From: Bradyrhizobium sp. 149
Lineage (GTDB): Bacteria > Pseudomonadota > Alphaproteobacteria > Rhizobiales > Xanthobacteraceae
Reading direction: 5' to 3'
Length of the DNA stretch: 64,000 bases
Assembly: GCF_023073915.1 (NCBI RefSeq)
Contig: NZ_JADPKK010000023.1
Coordinates: forward strand, 620,001-684,000
Shown here: piece after piece, positions 34,056 to 44,595 of the stretch
How positions within the stretch are numbered: the stretch's first letter is position 1
How the letters are laid out: each line of letters starts with the position of its first letter
Position numbers and translations under genes: made by a program
Notes under the pieces: model-generated
The model's input: only the letters and a program-made list of their open reading frames with translations
Told to the model about the DNA's origin: nothing
The model's database searches: none

Positions 34056-34961
34056 CTAGCCGAGGCCCATTTTCTTGAAGGTCTTGCTAATCCAGGACCC
34101 CTGATTCTCGCTCGGTTCGAGACCGCCTGATTTTACAAGATTATAGGCGTCCTTGTACCAGCGACTATCAGGAAAATTGTGCCCGAGCACGGCGGCGGCC
34201 GTCTGGGCCTCGCCGACGATGCCGATCGCCATATAGGCCTCGGTCAGGCGGTACAGCGCCTCCTCGACATGGCGGGTGGTCTGGTACTGCGTCACCACGG
34301 CTTTGTAGCGGTTGATCGCCGCCGTGTAGTCGCGCTTCTGCGCGTAATAACGGCCGACATTCATTTCCTTGCCGGCGAGCTGGTCGCGCGCACCTTCGAT
34401 CTTGGCCTTGGCCGAGGTGGCATATTCGGACGTCGGATATTTGCGCACTACCTCTTCCAGCGAGGCGATCGCCTTCTCTGTGCGGGTCTGGTCGCGGCTG
34501 ATGTCCGGGATCTGGTCGTAATGCGAGGCGGCGATCAGATATTGCGCATAGGCCGCGTCCGGGCTGCCGGGATGCAGCGTGACGTAGCGGGTGGCCGCGC
34601 CGATGCAACCGTCATAATCGCCGCCCTGGTAGGACGCGTAGGCCGACATCAGCAGCGATTTGCGGGCCCAGTCGGAATAAGGATGCTGGCGATCGACCTC
34701 TTCGAACTTCTTGTTCGCCGCCTTCATGTCCTTCTTCTCATTCATGAGGTACAGGCCCTCATTGTAGATCTTGTCGGCGGGCTCCTCGACGAAGGTGTCG
34801 TCCTTGGCGGTGAACTTGTCCCAGAGCGCGCCGGTGCCGCAGCCGGCCAGCGGCAGCGCGAGCACGAAGAGGGCGACAGCCTGAAGCAGCCCACGGGCTC
34901 GAGACGAGGCCTCTCGAGACGAGACCTGAAGATATCCGCGCGTCATCCGCTGTGCCGACAT
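34056..34961 (-). CDS. bamD: Outer membrane assembly lipoprotein BamD
   Basis: This 301-residue lipoprotein of the BAM complex inserts beta-barrel proteins in the outer membrane. It has a lipobox LALPLAGC near residue 41, then tetratricopeptide-like repeats (ADKIYNEGLYLMNEKKDMKA, YASYQGGDYDGCIGAATRYV, TEKAIASLEEVVRKYPTSEY). It is slightly longer than the E. coli protein. ATG 34946 is an alternative start. It lies 260 bases after lpxC. Confidence 0.94.
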   Translation of the reverse strand: MSAQRMTRGYLQVSSREASSRARGLLQAVALFVLALPLAGCGTGALWDKFTAKDDTFVEEPADKIYNEGLYLMNEKKDMKAANKKFEEVDRQHPYSDWARKSLLMSAYASYQGGDYDGCIGAATRYVTLHPGSPDAAYAQYLIAASHYDQIPDISRDQTRTEKAIASLEEVVRKYPTSEYATSAKAKIEGARDQLAGKEMNVGRYYAQKRDYTAAINRYKAVVTQYQTTRHVEEALYRLTEAYMAIGIVGEAQTAAAVLGHNFPDSRWYKDAYNLVKSGGLEPSENQGSWISKTFKKMGLG

Positions 34962-35221
34962 GAATATTGCCCTGACGCCCTGTGTGCGGTGTCCGCCAGC
35001 CCATGAACCCCGTCATGGGCGCGAAATCTAGCCGTGGTGCCCGCCATGCGACCACGCCGGTGTAACCGAAAACCGATCTTCAACCAACCGGATAGGCAGG
35101 CATTTCGCCCGGATTAAGGCGAACGCGCCGCAATCCTAGTCGATCATCGTTACCAGGAGTTTCCCGGGGAAAGCCGCGGCCAAACGCCGGTGGCGACGGG
35201 TCTCTTCAGGACCGTCTCTCT

Positions 35222-36184
35222 TTAGGAAACGTCCGGCCCGTAGGCCGCGGCGATCCGGCCGCCGACGATGCCGCGACCGGTTTCGACCACCGGACGTGTG
35301 GTGCGGCGGGCTGTCTCGCCCTCGACCACCCGCCAGGCGGTACGGTCGGCGAGCAGCGCGGTCAGGACGGCGTGGTTGAGCTTGTGGCCGCCACGTACCG
35401 AGCGGTAGGCGCCAAGCAGGGGCAGACCGGCCAGCGCGAGGTCGCCGATCACGTCCAGCACCTTGTGGCGGGCGCATTCGTCAGCGTAGCGGAGGCCTTC
35501 GGTGTTGAGCAACCGCTCCTCGTCAAACACGACGGTATTGTCGAACGAGGCGCCGAGCGCATAGCCGGCGCTCCAGAGCCGCGCGACGTCGCACATCAGA
35601 CCGAAAGTCCGGGCCCGGCCGACTTCGCGGCGGAAACGTTCCGGGCTGAGGTCGAAGGCGTAGCTCTGCTGGCCGATGACAGGATTGGTGAAATCGATCT
35701 CGACCTCGGCGCGGAACCCGTCGGCATAGGGCCTGATCTCGCCAAAGGAGTCGCCGATCTTGACCGAAATCGGCTTTAAAACCTGAATGAAGCGGCGCTG
35801 TGCCGGCTGGGTAACGATGCCGGCCTGGTCGATCGCCGCAACGAAGGCTGCGGCGCTGCCGTCCATGATCGGCACTTCCGGCCCGTCGATCTCGATGACG
35901 GCGTTGTCGACGCCCATGCCCCGCAGCGCGGCAAGTACATGCTCAGCGGTGGAGACCAGCGGGCCATTGCGATCGCCGAGGACGGTAGCGAAATCGGTGG
36001 CGATCACCTGCTCGGCCGTCGCCTGAACTTCGCGGTCACTTCCCTCGAGTCCCGTACGGACAAAAATAAAACCCGCGTCAACAGGCGCGGGCCCAAGCGT
36101 GAGGGTGACGGGAAGACCGGAATGAACGCCGACGCCTGCCACGGTGGCTTGCGCACGAAGCGTTGTTTGCCGGCTAAATTTCAT
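35222..36184 (-). CDS. lpxC: UDP-3-O-acyl-N-acetylglucosamine deacetylase
   Basis: This 320-residue zinc enzyme commits UDP-GlcNAc derivatives to lipid A synthesis. The N-terminus FSRQTTLRAQATVAGVGVHS is typical. Zinc ligands are seen in STAEHVLAALRGMG (His) and HKVLDVIGDLALAG (His and Asp), and the catalytic His is in GGHKLNHAV. ATG 36184 was preferred to the upstream 36208 because MKFSRQTT is the family start. It follows ftsZ after a strong terminator and has its own promoter-like sequence. Confidence 0.96.
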   Translation of the reverse strand: MKFSRQTTLRAQATVAGVGVHSGLPVTLTLGPAPVDAGFIFVRTGLEGSDREVQATAEQVIATDFATVLGDRNGPLVSTAEHVLAALRGMGVDNAVIEIDGPEVPIMDGSAAAFVAAIDQAGIVTQPAQRRFIQVLKPISVKIGDSFGEIRPYADGFRAEVEIDFTNPVIGQQSYAFDLSPERFRREVGRARTFGLMCDVARLWSAGYALGASFDNTVVFDEERLLNTEGLRYADECARHKVLDVIGDLALAGLPLLGAYRSVRGGHKLNHAVLTALLADRTAWRVVEGETARRTTRPVVETGRGIVGGRIAAAYGPDVS

Positions 36185-36213
36185 CAGGAACCGCCCCACT
36201 ACGACCATCGCGA

Positions 36214-36241
36214 CTTATACTGAACCCGACTGACCGGCCAA
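36214..36241 (-). promoter_or_regulatory. Candidate lpxC promoter
   Basis: On the minus strand TTGGCC (36236-36241) and TATAAG (36214-36219) are separated by 16 bases, about 30 bases before the lpxC start. The -35/-10 match is reasonable for sigma-70 type promoters. Confidence 0.45.
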
Positions 36242-36485
36242 GACCGCTCGTTCCGAATCCGTATCCCCAAGTCACGGCAAACCATAGTCACTGCCTCAAA
36301 CAGCGCCAACTCACGCTTTTTTACCGATTGTTACCCCAAACCTGCCGTATTCGCGCCAAGGCTTAACCAAATTGGACCGGAGTTTGGGACCGTCATTGGC
36401 AGTTTTACTGAACCATCGAATACGTAATTAATGATTTAAAATCAGTTGCTTGGCTGCGCAATCCGGATATGCACGGGACAAAAGG

Positions 36486-36518
36486 AAAGGTCCCGGCAAG
36501 CTTCCCGCCGGGACCTTT
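36486..36518 (-). terminator. ftsZ intrinsic terminator
   Basis: AAAGGTCCCGGC and GCCGGGACCTTT form a perfect 12-bp stem with a 9-base loop. On the minus strand a T-rich run (TTTCCTTTT) follows. It lies 27 bases after the ftsZ stop and marks the end of the ftsQAZ unit. Confidence 0.85.
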
Positions 36519-36544
36519 TTTCGTCTGCCTTATTGTAACAATCC

Positions 36545-38350
<1,806 letters not shown>

Positions 38351-38437
38351 GTTTGCCTCTCGATCACGCGCGCGTGGGTTCGCCCCGGCCGGCGGCCGCG
38401 GGAGTTGGTGAAAATCGAATATTGCGGGAAGGAGTCA

Positions 38438-39760
38438 TCAAAAGCCCTCGCGTAGCCATCGTCCGACCTTTCCGAAATACCCGCCGGTCCCCGTCCTGAC
38501 CTGCTGCCGCGTATGCCGCGGTTCGACATGTTCGTGGTGAACATATTGCGGGTAGACGAGCAGTCCGGCCGGCACCGCGAAGGCGGCGTTCTTCGCCTCG
38601 TTGGGCAGTCGGCCGAAACCGAGCGGACGTCCGACCCGCACGGGCCGGCCGAGAATCTGTGTTCCGAGCTCGACCAGACCGGTGAGCTGCGAGGCCCCGC
38701 CCGAGAGCACGACGCGGCCGTTGGGCTCTGAGGCGAAGGGCGAATCCTTCAGCTTGTCCCGAACCATTTCGAAGACTTCCTCGGCACGGTGCCTGACGAT
38801 GTTGGCGATGGTCGCGCGGGAGACGATCTGCGGCAGATCCTGCTCGTCACCGGCTGTCGGTACTGACATCAGCTCACGCGAGTCCGATCCGCCGGTGATG
38901 ACGGTCCCGTATAACGTCTTGATTCGCTCGGCATCGGCAATGGTCGCGGAGAGCCCGCGCGCCAGATCCATCGTGATGTGTTGCCCCCCGACCGCAAAAC
39001 CCGCGGCGTGCACGAACCGGCCGCCGGAATAGACCGCGATCGTGGTGGTGCCCGCGCCCATCTCGATGACCGCAGCGCCGAGATCGGCCTCGTCGTCGGT
39101 CAGCACCGACAGGCCTGCCACATAGGGGCTCGCCGCCATGGCTTCGACATTGATGTGGCAGCGTTCCACGGCCAGCATCAGGTTCCGCGCCACGGTGGCG
39201 TCGCAGGTGACGACGTTCATGTCCACGCCGAACTGGTGCGCGACCATGCCGCGGGGATCGCGGATGCCCTTGACGCCGTCGAGCGTGTAGCCAACCGGCA
39301 GCGCGTGCAGCACGGTGCGGCCTTCGCCGGTGGCGTGGCGCATGCCGGTGGAGGTGACGCGGCTGACATCGGCCGGCGTCACGGCGCCGCCGCGGATGTC
39401 GGCCGCAGCTTCGACCAGCTGGCCGGAGAGTCGGCCGCCGGAGACCGACAGCAGCACGGACTCGACCCGCACCTTGGCCATTTTCTCCGCAAGCCCGACC
39501 GCCTGTCGCACCGCCTGCTCGCATTCGCCGAGATCGATCACGGCGCCGGCCTTCATGCCGCGCGACTGAATCTGGCTGTAACCGATCAGCTCCACCGCAT
39601 GGGTGCGATCGCGCAGGGCTTCGCTCGGCGCCGACGGCTTCAGCCGCGCGATCATGCAGGCGATCTTGCTGGTGCCGATGTCGAGGCAGGCGACGAGGCC
39701 GCCGCGCTTGTGCGGCATCGGGCGCGTCTTCGGTGTCTGGGTGCGATCAAGACCGGTCAT
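38438..39760 (-). CDS. ftsA: Cell division protein FtsA
   Basis: This 440-residue actin-like ATPase anchors FtsZ to the membrane. It contains ACLDIGTSKIACMIARLKP (phosphate 1), VIEMGAGTTTIAVYSGG (phosphate 2) and VVLSGGASQLTGLVELG (adenosine). The C-terminus FGKVGRWLREGF is the amphipathic membrane-binding helix. Its start overlaps the ftsQ stop by 4 bases, and 87 bases separate it from ftsZ. Confidence 0.97.
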   Translation of the reverse strand: MTGLDRTQTPKTRPMPHKRGGLVACLDIGTSKIACMIARLKPSAPSEALRDRTHAVELIGYSQIQSRGMKAGAVIDLGECEQAVRQAVGLAEKMAKVRVESVLLSVSGGRLSGQLVEAAADIRGGAVTPADVSRVTSTGMRHATGEGRTVLHALPVGYTLDGVKGIRDPRGMVAHQFGVDMNVVTCDATVARNLMLAVERCHINVEAMAASPYVAGLSVLTDDEADLGAAVIEMGAGTTTIAVYSGGRFVHAAGFAVGGQHITMDLARGLSATIADAERIKTLYGTVITGGSDSRELMSVPTAGDEQDLPQIVSRATIANIVRHRAEEVFEMVRDKLKDSPFASEPNGRVVLSGGASQLTGLVELGTQILGRPVRVGRPLGFGRLPNEAKNAAFAVPAGLLVYPQYVHHEHVEPRHTRQQVRTGTGGYFGKVGRWLREGF

Positions 39761-40785
39761 GCAGCGTCCCCGGCCTTTTTCTTCTTCTTGTCCTTGAACA
39801 AATCTTCGCGCGCCTTGGCGGCGTCCTCGGACAGCTGCACCACCAGCCGATCGGGCAGGCGCAGGTCGACGGCGACGATGTCGCGGGAGAACAGCCTGTC
39901 GTCCTTGTCGAGCCTGGACAGCATCGCAAGCGCGTTGCCGACGTCCTGCTCGGGCAGGCGGATGTCGAGGCCGTCCTTGAGCCTCAGGTTCCAGCGCCGC
40001 TCGCCGACGAAGATCGCGGCCTTGGTGATCGAATTGACCTGCGGATAGCGCGCCAGCAAAGCGAGGAAATCGCGGGCCTGCGTCTCGGCGCCCTTGCCGA
40101 CCACGAGCGGCAGCGACAGGAACCGACGCGAGACATAGGGTTCAAGCACCGCGCCGTCATCGGCGATGACGGAAAGCCGGCCGGCCTCCTGCCACAGCGC
40201 GAACGCCTTGCGCTCGGTGAGCTCGATCATGAGCTGGCCCGGATACAGCTTCAGCACGGTCGCATCCGCGATCCAGGGATTGGCCTTGAGCTTGTCGCGC
40301 ACGGCGTCGGCGTCGAGGAACAGCAGCGAGGATCGGCCGCTGACGCCGCCGATCGCGAGGATCTCATCCTGGCTAAGCTGCTTGCGGCCGTTGATCACGA
40401 CGGAGGTGATGCGGAAGCCGGCGGAATTGGCCAGCGCGTTGCGGGTGTCGTTGACCGCCGTGATGAAATCCTGAAGATGGCCGCCCTTGACGATACCGAA
40501 GCCGCAGCTTCCGATCAGGAGCAGCACCGTCATGCTGATCCCGACGCGGCGCGGCAGATAGCGCTCGATCAGCGCGATCAACCGCGGCGGCGGCTCCCGC
40601 TCGACGACGGCTTTGGCCCTGATCTTTTCCTTGGCGGCAGCGCGCGCTCCGTGAAGTCTTTCCTGGCGCTTGTCCTGCACCCACTCGCGCAGAAGCACGA
40701 CCGCTCCGATAGCGGCCGCCTTCAAGTCAGCTTGGGGCCTCAGCGATCTCAAAAGCGACCGAGTGAGGCTTCCTGCTCCATCCAT
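39757..40785 (-). CDS. ftsQ: Cell division protein FtsQ
   Basis: This 342-residue bitopic protein links FtsZ-ring and wall synthesis. It has an approximately 80-residue cytoplasmic N-terminus, one transmembrane helix (VGISMTVLLLIGSCGFGIV), a POTRA domain beginning FRITSVVINGRKQLSQDEIL, and a FtsQ beta domain ending in a Lys-rich tail (FKDKKKKKAG). It precedes ftsA with a 4-base overlap and follows a 350-base gap after ddl, so a promoter within that gap is likely. Confidence 0.95.
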   Translation of the reverse strand: MDGAGSLTRSLLRSLRPQADLKAAAIGAVVLLREWVQDKRQERLHGARAAAKEKIRAKAVVEREPPPRLIALIERYLPRRVGISMTVLLLIGSCGFGIVKGGHLQDFITAVNDTRNALANSAGFRITSVVINGRKQLSQDEILAIGGVSGRSSLLFLDADAVRDKLKANPWIADATVLKLYPGQLMIELTERKAFALWQEAGRLSVIADDGAVLEPYVSRRFLSLPLVVGKGAETQARDFLALLARYPQVNSITKAAIFVGERRWNLRLKDGLDIRLPEQDVGNALAMLSRLDKDDRLFSRDIVAVDLRLPDRLVVQLSEDAAKAREDLFKDKKKKKAGDAA

Positions 40786-41135
40786 TGCACGAGCTCGTCA
40801 ACAGTTTGCCCGCGACATCGCGCGGGTCCTGGCGAACATGACGTCTCGGACTTGCCGGGCCGGGTGCTGGTCTTCAGCAGAAGAAAACCTCTCCCCTTCA
40901 GAGCGTTCGCTGGGAGTGACAACACCCGCAACGGTCCACGCGCCGGCAGCCAAAGCGTCATATGCGCCGCCAGCGTTAACCTTCGGACGTCCTGGTAAAC
41001 AAAAGGTAAAGTTCGTTAACGGCGGATGCGTTTTGCCCAGCCCAGTGAGGCATTTATGCCGCGATGTCCGGCATTTTACCGGTTTTGGGTTCCAAAACCG
41101 GCCGTTTCGCCCCTTCGGCCGTTAACCAATCCTAA
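40786..41135. other. Intergenic region between ddl and ftsQ
   Basis: These 350 bases inside an otherwise compact cluster hold no convincing gene. They contain three GTTAAC hexamers (40975, 41015, 41121) and two adjoining palindromes (41079-41122). It is the natural place for a ftsQAZ promoter, but I cannot point to a clear -35/-10 pair. Confidence 0.6.
41079..41122. repeat. Two adjoining palindromes after ddl
   Basis: CCGGTTTTGG (41079-41088) and CCAAAACCGG (41092-41101) form a perfect 10-bp stem with a 3-base loop. Next to it CGGCCG (41099-41104) and CGGCCG (41116-41121) form a second one; the two share bases, so they are alternative structures. Neither is followed by a T-run. Confidence 0.65.
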
Positions 41136-42122
41136 TTATTTCCGTACACCCCGCCCGGCGAGCTCGACCAGGCCGCGCAGGAAGTCGACGAATGCGATGC
41201 CCTCTGCCTTTAGCGCCTTGGGGTAGAGCGACGACTTGGTCAGCCCGGGCAGCGTGTTGGTCTCGAGATAGACCAGCCCCTTGTCCGAGACGATGAAGTC
41301 CGAACGGGAATAGCCGGTGCAGGACATCGCCCGGTGCGCCAGCATCGCCTGCTGCTTCAGTGCGGCGGTGATCTCCGCCGTGAAGCGGCCTGGACAGATC
41401 TCCTGGGTCGACTTCAAAAGATACTTCGCCGCGTAGTCGAAACTGCCCTCGCCCGGAATGATCTCGATCGGCGGCAGCGAGATGATCGAGCCGTCCGGTC
41501 GCTCCAGCACGCCGCAGGTCGCCTCGACGCCGGCGACGTAAGGCTCGATCACGTACTCTTCGTGTTTGGCGGCATTGCGGACGGCGACGAGATCCTGCTT
41601 GGCGTTGACGAAGATCAGGCCATAGCTCGAGCCATCCCGCGCGGGCTTTGCGATCAGCCGGCCGTATTCGGCGAAGGCCTCATCGATCTCGTCCAGTGCA
41701 ACGTTGGCCGGCGGCGTTACCCCGCCGAGCGCTGCGAAATGCTTGGCCGCGATCTTGTCGAACGCGAGATGCGAGGAGGCCGAGCCCGATCCGGTAAACG
41801 GCACGCCGCGCGCTTCGCACATCAGCTGCAATTCGCCATTCTCGGCACGCCCGCCGTGCAGGCCGAGCACCAGCACGCGGTCCTCGGCCCTGGCCTGGTC
41901 GAGCGCCTGCTCCAATGGAATGCCACGCGTGCCCGGCTTGAACTCGTCCTCGAACGGACGGGCATGTTCGAGCAGCTGCTTCGACTGCACGACATGCATC
42001 TTGTCCTCGACGTCCCACCACCAGAGATCAGCCTCGGGCAGCGCCTGATGCAGCGCCTGGGCTGACGCGACCGAAACCAGACGTTCGCGGTTGGAGCCGC
42101 CGAAGAGGATGGTGATGCGCAT
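41136..42122 (-). CDS. ddl: D-alanine--D-alanine ligase
   Basis: This 328-residue ATP-grasp enzyme makes the D-Ala-D-Ala dipeptide for peptidoglycan. The N-terminus ITILFGGSNRERLVSVAS keeps the first catalytic Glu. Further landmarks are LHGGRAENGELQ, PFTGSGSASSHLAFDK, the lid KPARDGSSYGL, the GVEATCGVL strand and the C-terminal ETNTLPGLTKSSLYP. Several motif positions differ from E. coli (GEDG is AENG, NTSPG is NTLPG). ATG 42122 gives the family start. Its place between murB and ftsQ is the normal alphaproteobacterial one. Confidence 0.93.
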   Translation of the reverse strand: MRITILFGGSNRERLVSVASAQALHQALPEADLWWWDVEDKMHVVQSKQLLEHARPFEDEFKPGTRGIPLEQALDQARAEDRVLVLGLHGGRAENGELQLMCEARGVPFTGSGSASSHLAFDKIAAKHFAALGGVTPPANVALDEIDEAFAEYGRLIAKPARDGSSYGLIFVNAKQDLVAVRNAAKHEEYVIEPYVAGVEATCGVLERPDGSIISLPPIEIIPGEGSFDYAAKYLLKSTQEICPGRFTAEITAALKQQAMLAHRAMSCTGYSRSDFIVSDKGLVYLETNTLPGLTKSSLYPKALKAEGIAFVDFLRGLVELAGRGVRK

Positions 42123-42144
42123 GTTCTCTCGTCGCTTGTCCAAA

Positions 42145-43065
42145 TTAGCCGGAAATTCCGATCCGCTTGATTTCCCAGTGTAGCTCAATTCCGGAATTCG
42201 TCTTCACCCGGTCGCGCACGGTCTCACCAAGCGTCTCGATGTCATGCGCGGTGGCATTGCCCGTGTTGATCAGGAAATTGCAGTGCATCTCGGAGACCTC
42301 GGCGCCGCCGACGCGCAGGCCGCGGCAGCCGGCGGCATCGACCAGCTTCCAGGCGGAATGACCGGGCGGATTCTTGAAGGTCGAGCCGCCGGTCTTTTCG
42401 CGGATCGGCTGCGCGGTCTCGCGATGAGTTTGCACCTCCGCCATGCGCGCGCGGATCGCCTCGGCATCCCTGATCTCGCCGCGGAAACGTGCGGAGGTGA
42501 AGATGATCGAGGGATCGACGCCGCTGTTGCGGTAGACGAACTTCATGTCGGCATTGGAGAAGATGTGCTTTGTGCCGTCGCGCCCGACGCCGCGCGCCTC
42601 GATCAACACGTCCTTGGTCTCGCCGCCATTGGCGCCCGCATTCATGCGCAGCGCGCCGCCGATCGTGCCGGGAATACCGAAGTAGAATTCGAGCCCACCG
42701 ATATTGGCTGACGCGGCGACTTCCGCCACGCGCTTGTCGAGCGCGGCCGCGCCCGCGGTGACGACATCGCCGCTCGCGCTCGCTTCGCCAAAGGCGCGCG
42801 GCGCAAGCCGGATCACGACGCCCGCGATGCCGCCGTCGCGCACGATCAGATTGGAGCCGACGCCGACGACATAGACGGGAATGTCGCTTGCGAGATGCGC
42901 GAGGAAGTAGGCGAGATCGTCCTCGTCCGCCGGCGTGAACAGCACCTGCGCCGGACCGCCGACGCGAAACCAGGTGAGCTCGGCGAGCGACTGGTTCGCC
43001 AGCAGCCGGCCGCGAAGATCGGGCATCACGGCTTTGAGGTCGGGTGTGATGTCGGGGAAGCTCAC
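42145..43065 (-). CDS. murB: UDP-N-acetylenolpyruvoylglucosamine reductase
   Basis: This 306-residue FAD enzyme reduces enolpyruvyl-UDP-GlcNAc to UDP-MurNAc. The flavin site is seen in LTWFRVGGPAQVLFTPAD and VVGVGSNLIVRDGGIAGVVI, then GIPGTIGGALRMNAGANGG. The catalytic Ser is in KTGGSTFKNPPGHSAWKLVD, which marks the type II MurB lacking the E. coli extra domain. It follows murC by 4 bases. Confidence 0.97.
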   Translation of the reverse strand: MSFPDITPDLKAVMPDLRGRLLANQSLAELTWFRVGGPAQVLFTPADEDDLAYFLAHLASDIPVYVVGVGSNLIVRDGGIAGVVIRLAPRAFGEASASGDVVTAGAAALDKRVAEVAASANIGGLEFYFGIPGTIGGALRMNAGANGGETKDVLIEARGVGRDGTKHIFSNADMKFVYRNSGVDPSIIFTSARFRGEIRDAEAIRARMAEVQTHRETAQPIREKTGGSTFKNPPGHSAWKLVDAAGCRGLRVGGAEVSEMHCNFLINTGNATAHDIETLGETVRDRVKTNSGIELHWEIKRIGISG

Positions 43066-43069
43066 TGCC

Positions 43070-44473
43070 CTACCCCAGCGCCTTCAATTCGCCTGGCAAG
43101 GCGTACGCCCATTGCGTGATGTTGCCGGCCCCTAAGCACACGACGAGATCGCCCGACTTCGCCACGCTCTTGACGATGCCGGCGAGATCGGACGCCGCCG
43201 GGAGCGGGATCACCTCGCGGTGGCCGTGGGCGCGCAGGCCCGCGGCGAAATGGTCGCGGTCGATGCCCTCGATCGGCGTCTCGCCCGCGGCATAGACGTC
43301 GGCGACGATCACCGCATCCGCATCGTTGAAGCAGGTGCAGAATTCCTCGAACAGCGATTGCAAGCGGCTATAGCGATGCGGCTGCACCACAGCGACGATC
43401 TTGCCGCTGGTGGATTCCCGCGCCGCCTTCAGCACCGCCGCGATCTCGACCGGGTGATGGCCGTAATCGTCGATGACGGTGACGCCGTTCCATTCGCCGG
43501 TCTTGGTGAAGCGGCGCTTGACGCCGCCGAAGCCGGCGATCGCCTTGCGGATCGCCTCGTCCGACACGCCGAGCTCGCGCGCGACCGCAATCGCGGCCGT
43601 CGCGTTGGAGGCGTTGTGGCGTCCCGGCATCGGCAGCATGAGGTCGGCGATCTCGTGCACCCGGCCGGTCTTGCGATCGCGGAACGCAACCTTGAACTTC
43701 GATCCGCCGCCCATCGGGGTCAGATCGACGAAGCGCACGTCGGCCTGCGGATTCTCGCCATAGGTGATGATGCGCCGATCCTCGATCTTGCCGACGAGAG
43801 TCTGCACCACGGGATGGTCGATGCACATCACGGCAAAGCCGTAGAAAGGCAAATTCTCGACGAAATGGCGGAAGGCCTCCTGCACGGCCTCGAAAGTCTT
43901 GAAATGATCGAGATGCTCGGGGTCGACATTGGTGACGATCGCGACCTCGGTCGGCAGCTTCAGGAACGTGCCGTCACTCTCGTCCGCCTCCACCACCATC
44001 CAGTCACCGGTGCCAAGCCGCGCATTCGAGCCATAGGCGTTGATGATGCCGCCGTTGATCACGGTCGGATCGAGGCCGCCGGCATCCAGCAGCGCCGCGA
44101 CCATCGTAGTCGTGGTGGTCTTGCCATGCGTGCCCGCGATGGCGACGCAGCTCTTCAGCCGCATCAGCTCGGCCAGCATCTCGGCGCGGCGCACCACCGG
44201 AATACGCCCTTCGCGCGCCGCCGTCAGTTCCGGATTGTCGCGCTTGATCGCGGTAGAGACCACGACGACCTCCGCGCCATCGACGTTCTCCGCCTTGTGG
44301 CCGACCGAGACCCTCGCGCCGTTCTTGCGCAGACGGTCGAGATTGTAATTGTCGGAGGCGTCCGAACCCTGCACAGAATAGCCGAGATTGAGCAGCACCT
44401 CGGCGATACCGCTCATGCCGATCCCGCCGATCCCGACGAAGTGGATGGGTCCGATCTCGCGCGGCAGTCTCAT
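43070..44473 (-). CDS. murC: UDP-N-acetylmuramate--L-alanine ligase
   Basis: This 467-residue Mur ligase adds L-Ala to UDP-MurNAc. It has an N-terminal Rossmann-like domain (IHFVGIGGIGMSGIAEVLLN), the ATP-binding loop AIAGTHGKTTTTTMVAALL, the central VVEADESDGTF and NVDPEHLDHF, and the C-terminal VIDDYGHHPVEIAAVL. It precedes murB by four bases, so the two are co-transcribed. Confidence 0.98.
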   Translation of the reverse strand: MRLPREIGPIHFVGIGGIGMSGIAEVLLNLGYSVQGSDASDNYNLDRLRKNGARVSVGHKAENVDGAEVVVVSTAIKRDNPELTAAREGRIPVVRRAEMLAELMRLKSCVAIAGTHGKTTTTTMVAALLDAGGLDPTVINGGIINAYGSNARLGTGDWMVVEADESDGTFLKLPTEVAIVTNVDPEHLDHFKTFEAVQEAFRHFVENLPFYGFAVMCIDHPVVQTLVGKIEDRRIITYGENPQADVRFVDLTPMGGGSKFKVAFRDRKTGRVHEIADLMLPMPGRHNASNATAAIAVARELGVSDEAIRKAIAGFGGVKRRFTKTGEWNGVTVIDDYGHHPVEIAAVLKAARESTSGKIVAVVQPHRYSRLQSLFEEFCTCFNDADAVIVADVYAAGETPIEGIDRDHFAAGLRAHGHREVIPLPAASDLAGIVKSVAKSGDLVVCLGAGNITQWAYALPGELKALG

Positions 44474-44595
44474 GCTCTGTTCCCTGACCTCGCCGCCGGA
44501 GAGGGCGGCATCTGGCGAAGGTCACGGCAAATCAGCCGCGCGCCTTTCCTACTGGATGCCCCGCTTTAGAAGGCGAAGACAAGGGCTTTTTCGCG

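Larger units (their letters stand above)
36185..36544. other. Intergenic region between ftsZ and lpxC
   Basis: These 360 bases hold no gene. They contain the ftsZ terminator (36486-36518), an AT-rich stretch (36420-36450) and a promoter-like sequence for lpxC (36214-36241). TTAACC near 36364 is the only other motif that caught my eye. Confidence 0.7.

Noticed and set aside
40749..40961. 70-codon minus-strand frame in the ddl-ftsQ gap
   Set aside because: It overlaps the ftsQ start, lacks a ribosome site and resembles no family; I treat the gap as regulatory.
41079..41101. Perfect palindrome as an intrinsic terminator for ddl
   Set aside because: No T-run follows on the minus strand, and ftsQ expression may depend on read-through.
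40975..41126. GTTAAC hexamers as CtrA sites controlling ftsQAZ
   Set aside because: CtrA sites need TTAA-N7-TTAA; I could not find a second half at the right distance for any of the three.
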